Below, in pieces: positions 57,824 through 64,000 of a stretch of 64,000 nt of DNA. A model generated the notes under the pieces. That model searched no databases. It worked only from the letters and a program-made list of their open reading frames with translations, and was not told the DNA's origin. The stretch lies in NCBI GenBank assembly GCA_029718625.1, contig CM056389.1, positions 7,655,315-7,719,314 on the forward strand, given 5' to 3'. How positions within the stretch are numbered: position 1 is the stretch's first letter; the number at the start of each line of letters is the position of its first letter. The position numbers and the translations under genes were made by a program. Source of the DNA: Synaphobranchus kaupii. Taxonomy: Eukaryota > Chordata > Actinopteri > Anguilliformes > Synaphobranchidae.

Positions 57824-58596
57824 TAGTTAAGATTTTGAGGAGATGATCCAGGATCAGGCTACATGTCCCAGTCCTCTCCTTCAGCCATTTTATGCAAGAT
57901 GTTAAGGAGATGATCCAGGATCAGCTCTTTGGTTTAGAATCCATTCCGCTGCCTTGGGCCAATTTTCCGCCATTTCCCACGAGTGTCAGAGTTGGCGTGT
58001 CCCGTGCCGCACGGGGGTTTCGGAAGTGGCGGACGTGCCCAGAGGGGACTCGGATGGCCTGGTGACGTCTGTCCTCAGGATGAGACCAGACTTGTACATC
58101 CTGTTTACCGCCTTGGTAACACTCTCCCGGCAACCGAGTCCATGAGAGAAAGAGATTTCCATTTCCCTGGTGAGCAGGTGGACTCCACAGCTCCTGTGCT
58201 TCCGCTCGCGACTTGACCCCCCCTCCTGCAAGCGTCAATCAGGCTCTCGGCCACGCCTAGATCTCCCCCTCAGCCACGCTCACTCCCCCCTCAACCACGC
58301 CCGCTGCCCTCTCAGCCACACCCACTGCCATGCAGATTTCTTCAAGGCTCATTCCGAGTGTTAAATGTCTCGGTGGTGTAGCCTGTGAGAGCACCGTACG
58401 CATGCTCATTACCAGCCCCGATGTTGCCGATGGTTCGAATCCGGTCACGCGACCTTTGTCGAATGTCTCTCCCTCTTTCTCACTCCCCATTCTTCCTGTC
58501 TGCCGAATGTTGGCTCCGATAGGTCGGTTTGTGGGGGTAATGTGTTGGAATTAATGGAACTATGTAACTGGGGCCACACAGTGGCTCTCTCTGCAC
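57824..58596. other. No gene supported
   Basis: Contains two GGAGATGATCCAGGATCAG phrases (57838-57930) and CAGCCACGCTCACTCCCCCC-type short repeats (58258-58330). Frames on both strands are short and unsupported. Confidence 0.45.
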
Positions 58597-58780
58597 AGGA
58601 CGGTCCTGCCAGCGGACGCCCCACTTGCCCACTTCTGCTCTAAAATGGTCATGTTCAATGCATTGGTGCATTTGGTGTATTCAGGAATAGGACGGTCCTG
58701 CCAGCGGACGCCCCCACTTGCCCACTTCTGCTCTAAAATGGTCATGTTCAATGCATTGGTGCATTTGGTGTATTCAGGAA
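58597..58780. repeat. 92-bp tandem duplication
   Basis: AGGACGGTCCTGCCAGCGGA begins two near-identical copies (58597 and 58689), both running to TTGGTGTATTCAGGAAT. The second copy has one more C in the CGCCCC run. Confidence 0.9.
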
Positions 58781-59201
58781 TGCACCCTTAGACACATCTA
58801 AACCTGACTCCTGGCCTCGTCTGCTTATGCTGTATTATACAGAGCTAGTCAAGCAGAGATCCTGATGTGCATGTGTGTGTGAGGAGAGAGGCATACAGGG
58901 TACCATGGTACCACACGTGTCCTTTCTACCCACACTGTAACACACATTCTCAGAGTGCTCAGCACTGCTCTTTGCTCAGATTCTTCTGAATCTTATCAGC
59001 TTACTGTTCCCTTGTGTGCTAGTGGCCTACAGTCTCCTTCTCACAACACACACACACGCCATCTCCGTACCATCGGCATGGAACAAGGCACCTGGCTCAG
59101 GTACCCCACAATGCATCAGTGCAGAGCAATTCTGCCAGGAGCGGTAGCTGCACCTAGCTGCAGGGTGCGTGTGCTGGACGTCCCCATTAACTGGGGAACA
59201 A

Positions 59202-59355
59202 CTGACCCCAGATCAGTGGAGGACTGCAGGAATGCACAGTGGCGGATGTAAATGTCTGTGCTCTCTGATCTGAGCGCTGACCCCAGATCAGTGGCAGACT
59301 GGTAGAATGCACAGTGGAGGATGGGAACGCGCGTGTGCTCTCTTACCTGAGCGCA
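59202..59355. repeat. 76-bp tandem duplication, diverged
   Basis: CTGACCCCAGATCAGTGG starts both copies (59202 and 59278). GAATGCACAGTGG and TGTGCTCTC follow in both, with about 80 percent agreement. Confidence 0.75.
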
Positions 59356-59462
59356 TTGATGTAGCACAGGTACGGCTGCCAGCTAGTAAACCTCAGCAGG
59401 GAAAATGGAGGCTGTGACTCATGTATTGATCTGCAGGTCCCTGTGCTCATGGGCGCATCCCC

Positions 59463-59464
<2 letters not shown>

Positions 59465-59495
<31 letters not shown>

Positions 59496-59565
59496 GCGTG
59501 TGTGTGTTTGTGGGGTGTGTGCACGCATGCATGTATATATATATGTGTGTGTGTGTGTGTGTACA
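59465..59565. repeat. TG and TA microsatellites
   Basis: TG run at 59464-59487 and a mixed TA/TG run at 59532-59561. Another TG run lies at 59907-59932. Confidence 0.9.
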
Positions 59566-60084
59566 CCTGGTGTTGCTCAGACATGCCCCCCCCCCCCTCC
59601 CCTTCTCTCTCCCATGACGTGAGCAGAGCGATCGCTGACACCGGTCGTCACCCAGGCAACTGTTGTTGGGTGTCGTGCGGAGGTGCGTTGTGAAATATGA
59701 GTGGCGGGGTCAGTGTGATTAATGACTTCATTTGTGAGCGCTGGAGGCTGCCTACTGCGTTAGGGTCTGGGGGAGTGGTCAGCCTCCCCCCCCTCCCCCC
59801 CTCCTCACCACCACCACGTTTGTTCTAAGAAGCTTCTGCACGTGTGCCATAAATCAGTCCACAGGCTGTGTGCAGCGGGAACGCAATGTTCTGTATGCAA
59901 CGTATATGTGTTGTGTGTGTGTGTGTGTGTGTGAGAGAGAGTGTGGCAAGGTCTGTCCACTGGTGTTTGTAGTATGCGCATATGTTGCACAGCTCCTAAG
60001 TGACGCAGACTGATTTCTGCATAGTCACTGACACAACTGTGTGTGTGTATATGATATATATGTGTGTGTGTGTGTGTATATATA

Positions 60085-60246
60085 CAGTCAAGCCGGAAAG
60101 TCTGCACACCCCTTTCACCTTCTCCACGTTTTATTACGTTACAGACATATTCTACAATAGATTGAGTTCATTTTTTGTCTCAAAATTCTACACAAAATAA
60201 TGGCTGGTAATAATGGCCCGTAATGACAAAGTGAAAACAGGTTTTT
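60085..60246 (+). repeat. Left terminal inverted repeat of the Tc1-like element
   Basis: About 160 bp; contains CCCCTTTCACCTTCTCCACG and TTATTACGTTACAGAC. It agrees with the inverted right end apart from scattered changes and small indels. Confidence 0.85.
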
Positions 60247-60501
60247 AGACATTTGTGCTAATTTATTAAAAATCAAAATGTAAAATATCATATGTATACA
60301 AGTGTGCACACCCTTTGATATGACACCCAAAAGTGAGCTGAGGTGCATTTTGTTTCCACTGATACTGCTTGAGATGTTTCTACAACTTAATTGGAGTCCA
60401 CCTGTGATAAATTCAATTGATTGGACATGATTGGGGATTGCCAACACCTGCCTATATAAGTTCCCACAGTTGACAGTGCATGTCAGAGCAAACTCCAAGC
60501 C

Positions 60502-61529
60502 ATGGGGTCAAAGGAATTATCTGCAGACCTCAGAAACAGGATTGTGTCAAGGCATAGATCTGGAGAAGGGTACGGAAAAATCTCTGCAGCTTTACAGGTC
60601 CCAAAGAGCCACATCATTCATAAATGGAAGAAGTTTGGGAACCACCAAGAATCTTCCTAGACCTGGCCGCCCGGCCAAACTGAGCAATCGGGGAAGACGG
60701 GCCTTGGCCAGGGAGGAGGGTGAGCAGGAACCCGAGGGTCACTCTGACAGAGCTCCAGCGTATCCTTGTGGAGATGGGAGAACCTTTCAGAAGATCAACC
60801 ATCCAGGCAGCACTCCACCAATCAGGCCTTTATGGTAGAGTGGCCAGACGGAAGCCCCTTCTTAGTAAAAGGCACATCACAGCCCGCTTGGGAGTTTGCC
60901 AAAAGGCACCTAGAGGACTCTCAAACCATGAGAATCAAGATTCTCTGGTCTGATGAAACCAAAATGGAACTTTTTGGCCTGAATACCAAGCGTCACGTCT
61001 GGAGGAAACCAGGCACCGCTCATCACCTGGCTAATACCATCCCTACAGTGAAGCATGGTGCTGGCAGCATCATGATGTGGGGATGTTTTTCAGCAGCGGG
61101 AACGGGGCGACTAGTCCTGATAGAGGGGAAAGATGAATGCAGCTAAGTACACGCGAGATCCTTGAAGAAAACCTGCTCCAGAGCGCTCTGGACCTCAGAC
61201 TGGGGCGAAGGTTTACCTTCCAACATGACAACGACCCGAAGCACACAGCCAAGAGAACAAAGGAGTGGCTTCGGAGAAAGTCTGTGCATGTCCTTGAGTG
61301 GCCCAGCCAGAGCCCAGACCTGAATCCAATTGAACATCTGTGAAAAAGAGCTGAAAATGGCTGTGTACCTGACGCTCCCCATCCCAACCTGACGGAGCTT
61401 GCAAGGATATGCCAAGAGGAATGGGCAAAAATGTCCAGAAACAAGTGTGCCAAGCTCGTAGCTTCTTTCCCAAGATGCCTTGAAGCTGTAATCGCTGCCA
61501 AAGGTGCAGCAACCAAGTATTTAGGCTAA
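60502..61529 (+). pseudogene. Tc1-like DD34E transposase, decayed
   Basis: Starts at ATG 60502 (M-G-S-K-E-L) with the N-terminal helix-turn-helix region (RNRIVSRHRSGEGYGKIS, then SHIIHKWKK). It stops at TAG 60658 after 52 codons. Homology continues in other frames: RPGRPAKLS near 60660-60685, VTLTELQRILVEMG and STIQAALHQSGLYGR near 60735-60840, and ILWSDETKMELFGLN near 60940-60985. The third domain follows with [12 protein letters not shown] near 61218-61253 and PDLNPIEHL ending at TGA 61341. The rest (EEWAKMSRNKCAKLV) runs to TAA 61527-61529. The first D (60952-60954), the D of HDND and the E of PIEH are all still readable, with 34 residues between the last two. At least four frame changes and two stops rule out function. 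An intact relative is about 340 residues. Confidence 0.9.
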
Positions 61530-61596
61530 GGGTGTGTACAGATATGTAACCCCTAAATAAGCTATTTTTGTCAGTAAAATAAAATGTGCATATTTT

Positions 61597-61743
61597 CTAA
61601 AAACCTGTTTTCACTTCGTCATTATTGGCTATTGTGTGTAGATGTTTGAGGCAAAAAATGAACTATCTATTGTAGTATAAGTCTGTAACGTAATAAAAAC
61701 GTGGAGAAGGTGAAAGGGGTGTGCAGACTTTCCGGCTTGACTG
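61597..61743 (-). repeat. Right terminal inverted repeat of the Tc1-like element
   Basis: Inverse counterpart of the left end, ending GTGCAGACTTTCCGGCTTGA then CTG before TA. It is about 15 bp shorter than the left copy because of small deletions. Confidence 0.85.
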
Positions 61744-61745
61744 TA

Positions 61746-62545
61746 TATATATGATATAGATATGTATGTGTGTATACGCACAGTACATACCCTGCAGGAG
61801 TATGAGTCGGAGGGGTTGCCCCTGTATGTCTGAGGCGGCCCTTCAGGAGTGTAAAAATGGTGGTGGGGGAGGGGGGGGAGAGCACATGACTGCACCCCCC
61901 CATGGCTCTCCGGGTGTGAAGAGATTTAAAGCACTCCATTGTAGCTGCAGAATCGACGGAAAGAAACCGCTTCAGAAGAAAGAGGGGGGACAGAAAGAAA
62001 GAGGGGAGAGGGGAAAGAAAAAGGACAACACGGGGGGCCAAACCCCAAAACTTATCTGCTGTCCCCTCTAATAACCTGTTTCCAAGGGGGGCAGAGGCAT
62101 GGGGGGCGTGTCACATAGTGCCCCACCTGGACACATTCTACTAATGACTGACAGCAGGGTAATGGCCTTACTTTCCTGTTTAACGGCCTTCTTTTCTTTC
62201 TCCTCTACCCTCCCCTCTCTCTATCCATCCCCCCTCTCTCTCCTTCTCTCTCTCCCCGCAGGGCCGGCTGGTTCGAGGAGCAGCGATGTGTGTGTGTGTG
62301 TTGGCTGATCTGCAGGCAGTTCTTCACTGGCAAGCTTTATGTCCGTGTGTCCCAGCTAAAGCTGCCAGCTGAAGAACTGTTGTGGTCTGCTCTTTCCTAC
62401 GACGAAGAGGGAGGAGGAAGAGGAAGAGGAGAAGTCTCCTCCTTTCCTACGACAGAAGAGGAGGGGACCCAGTGGTGTACAGGGCGTCTCAGACCAAAAT
62501 ATCTGTCGTGTGACACTAAGAACTGTAGTTAGCATCTTCCTCATT
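61746..62545. other. No gene supported; pyrimidine tract with a splice-acceptor look
   Basis: Purine-rich block at 61960-62035. At 62185-62262 a long pyrimidine tract ends in CTCTCTCCCCGCAG|GG, an acceptor-like site, but the sequence after it runs into a TG microsatellite (62287-62301) with no matching donor. GAGGAAGAGGAAGAGGAG at 62410-62430 is low complexity. Confidence 0.4.
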
Positions 62546-62625
62546 CACACACACACGCACACGCACGCACAAGCTCACACGCACACAGTCTTACAGGCAC
62601 ACGCACCTGATCGCATACACACTCA

Positions 62626-62659
<34 letters not shown>

Positions 62660-62662
62660 TGC
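62546..62662. repeat. CA-type microsatellite cluster
   Basis: CACACGCACACGCACGCAC and CA runs (62548-62657), with the longest pure run near 62630-62656. Confidence 0.9.
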
Positions 62663-64000
62663 ACACAAAAATATGGTGCGCAAAAGCATGTGTGCATTCA
62701 CCCTCACCGCTTACTCAAGAGAGACCAGCAAACAAACAAAAAAAAATAAGGATGTGAAAAAGCTGACACTTAAAACTGAAAGACGCGCACGCACGCACAC
62801 ACACCTCATCACACAATGTTTCTCTTCAAGGCATAAACGGGATCTTTCTGACACTACCACATTCCACACTACCCCCCCCCCCCTTCTCTCTCTCCATCTC
62901 TCCCTCCCTCTATCCCTCCATCCCTCTCCCTTTTGTGCAGAGGTACAGGGGGAGTGAGAGAATGAGGATGGAGCAGATCTGTTCAGATGTGTTCAGGCAG
63001 GGCTGTGTGTGACAGAGAGAGAGAGCTGCTTTTTACCCCACAGAGCTGCCAACTCTCCACATGAAAGGGCAGGTCAGCTCCTGGAGGAGGCTTTGGGAGA
63101 GAGGAGATACTGCTCCTCCCCTGGGCACCTCCTACCCCCCCACCCCCCCCCCCCTCAACGCTGTCAATCATCCCTGTTCTCTCCACTCAAAAACACAGTA
63201 AAGGAAATGTTAACTATTGTAAAATATTATAATATTGTGCCATACTGTTCAGCATGTGACCATAATTATATTAAAATAAAACAATAAGATAATTAAAGTG
63301 AAATGTCTCTCTCTCTCTTTCTTACACACACACACACACAACACCATGTATGTTATGAAAGCATAAGTGCACGTGCACACACACACACACACACACACAA
63401 TGAATAAAAAAAACAGGATATGAAAAAAGTGACCCTCAAAAAGGCAGACAAATACTAATAAATGTTCTGAAGCAGAACCAGATGCCCCAACACACACACC
63501 CCCCCCCCCTGGGTCATTTTGTCCCCAGGTGCCTGGCTGAGCTGTGGGTAACAGGATTTGGGGTTGTGACCCCAGCGGTACAGGTTAGGTTTTAGGCCCT
63601 TTGCTCCAGATCACTGTTAAAAAACTGGGTCAGATTGGAACTCTGAACGGACTCCAAGTACACAGCATCCAGCAGTAACCATGTTAAAGATCAGTCACTA
63701 GTGTGTGTGTCTGAAAGCCAAAATGAAATTATTTTTTTTTTTTTAAATATCAGTCACTGGTGTGTCAGAATGTCTGTGAAAGCCAAAATGATTAAATAAA
63801 TGTGTGTCTCTAATAGCAGTCTCCCAGAACACCTCTGGCAGATATTTAAAGCCCCTCCCTGCCTTCCAGCCCCTGAAAGCTGAGCACTGTGGGAAACGAT
63901 CAGGTCCATCGCGACGTACAAGGAATGGATGCAGTAATCCAGTTAACGGAAGAACAATCCTTGGACCGTGGCCGTGAACGAATATGATCCCTTCACCCCT
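62663..64000. other. No gene supported; simple repeats and homopolymers
   Basis: C run at 62872-62883 followed by a CT-rich tract ending TTTTGTGCAG (62940), a C run at 63145-63154, CA runs at 63326-63341 and 63377-63399, and a T run at 63731-63744. Near 63678 and 63749 the phrase ATCAGTCACTAGTGTGTGT or ATCAGTCACTGGTGTGT with GAAAGCCAAAATGA is duplicated (spacing about 70 bp). Confidence 0.55.

Larger units (their letters stand above)
60085..61743 (+). mobile_element. Tc1/mariner (Tc1-like) element, 1659 bp, inactive
   Basis: The ends begin CAGTCAAGCCGGAAAGTCTG on both strands and are flanked by TA (60083-60084 and 61744-61745), the usual Tc1/mariner target. The inverted ends are about 160 bp long, to AAAACAGGTTTTT near 60246 and its inverse near 61597. 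Between them is a broken transposase gene. The element sits inside a TG/TA microsatellite, which continues on its right side. Confidence 0.92.

Noticed and set aside
58060..58150. Exon after CTGTCCTCAG with a donor-like TTG|GTAACA
   Set aside because: Weak donor, no homology, overlapping frames on both strands equally open.
62185..62300. An internal exon after the strong pyrimidine tract and CAG at 62262
   Set aside because: The sequence runs at once into a TG microsatellite, with no donor and no recognisable peptide.

Overview
The window looks like a piece of a teleost fish chromosome. It has no dense coding content, it is crowded with tandem repeats, and it carries several repeat types that I know from fish genomes: a Tc1-like element with a decayed DD34E transposase, an L2-type LINE end, a tRNA-derived SINE with an L2-type tail, and short hAT-type elements. 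No complete protein-coding gene, rRNA, functional tRNA or CRISPR array could be supported.

Layout. Positions 1-633 hold a G-rich 30-bp minisatellite, followed at 1385-1995 by a GTTAGC-type repeat with a 36-bp-stem hairpin, and at 2228-2784 by a hAT-like element whose right end has been multiplied into a 37-bp minisatellite. Half of the window, 3729-35723, is one array of a 27-bp unit: exactly 1185 units with no out-of-register indel. The array is open on both strands for more than 10,600 codons. I read this as a by-product of the 27-bp period and not as a gene. Its variation is concentrated at three CpG sites per unit, as TpG or CpA, which is the signature of methylated-cytosine deamination. 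The centre (about 7.7-28.5 kb) is built of higher-order duplicated blocks with well-kept CpGs. The two flanks are more decayed.

From 35.7 to 42.9 kb follow unique sequence, a 20-bp array, a GA tract, a perfect 33-copy 41-bp array and a 37/39-bp array that grew inside a dispersed fish repeat. At 43.7-44.0 kb is an intact non-autonomous hAT element with an 8-bp target duplication. The interval 44.7-45.8 kb is the best candidate for a gene start. It has seven CCAAT boxes in 243 bp, a likely noncoding first exon ending in a strong donor, and a second possible first exon encoding nine residues before another strong donor, both pointing rightward. The gene is not identified and its body is not convincingly seen. 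CpG-rich sequence with short arrays follows to 49.7 kb. The last 14 kb is mainly mobile-element remains (MITE, L2 LINE, SINE, nested hAT-like element, Tc1-like element) and microsatellites.

Overall this is a minisatellite-rich, probably subtelomere-like or recombinogenic region. Its most notable object is the 32-kb 27-bp macrosatellite. Statements about lineage and family come from memory of repeat families; no search could be run.
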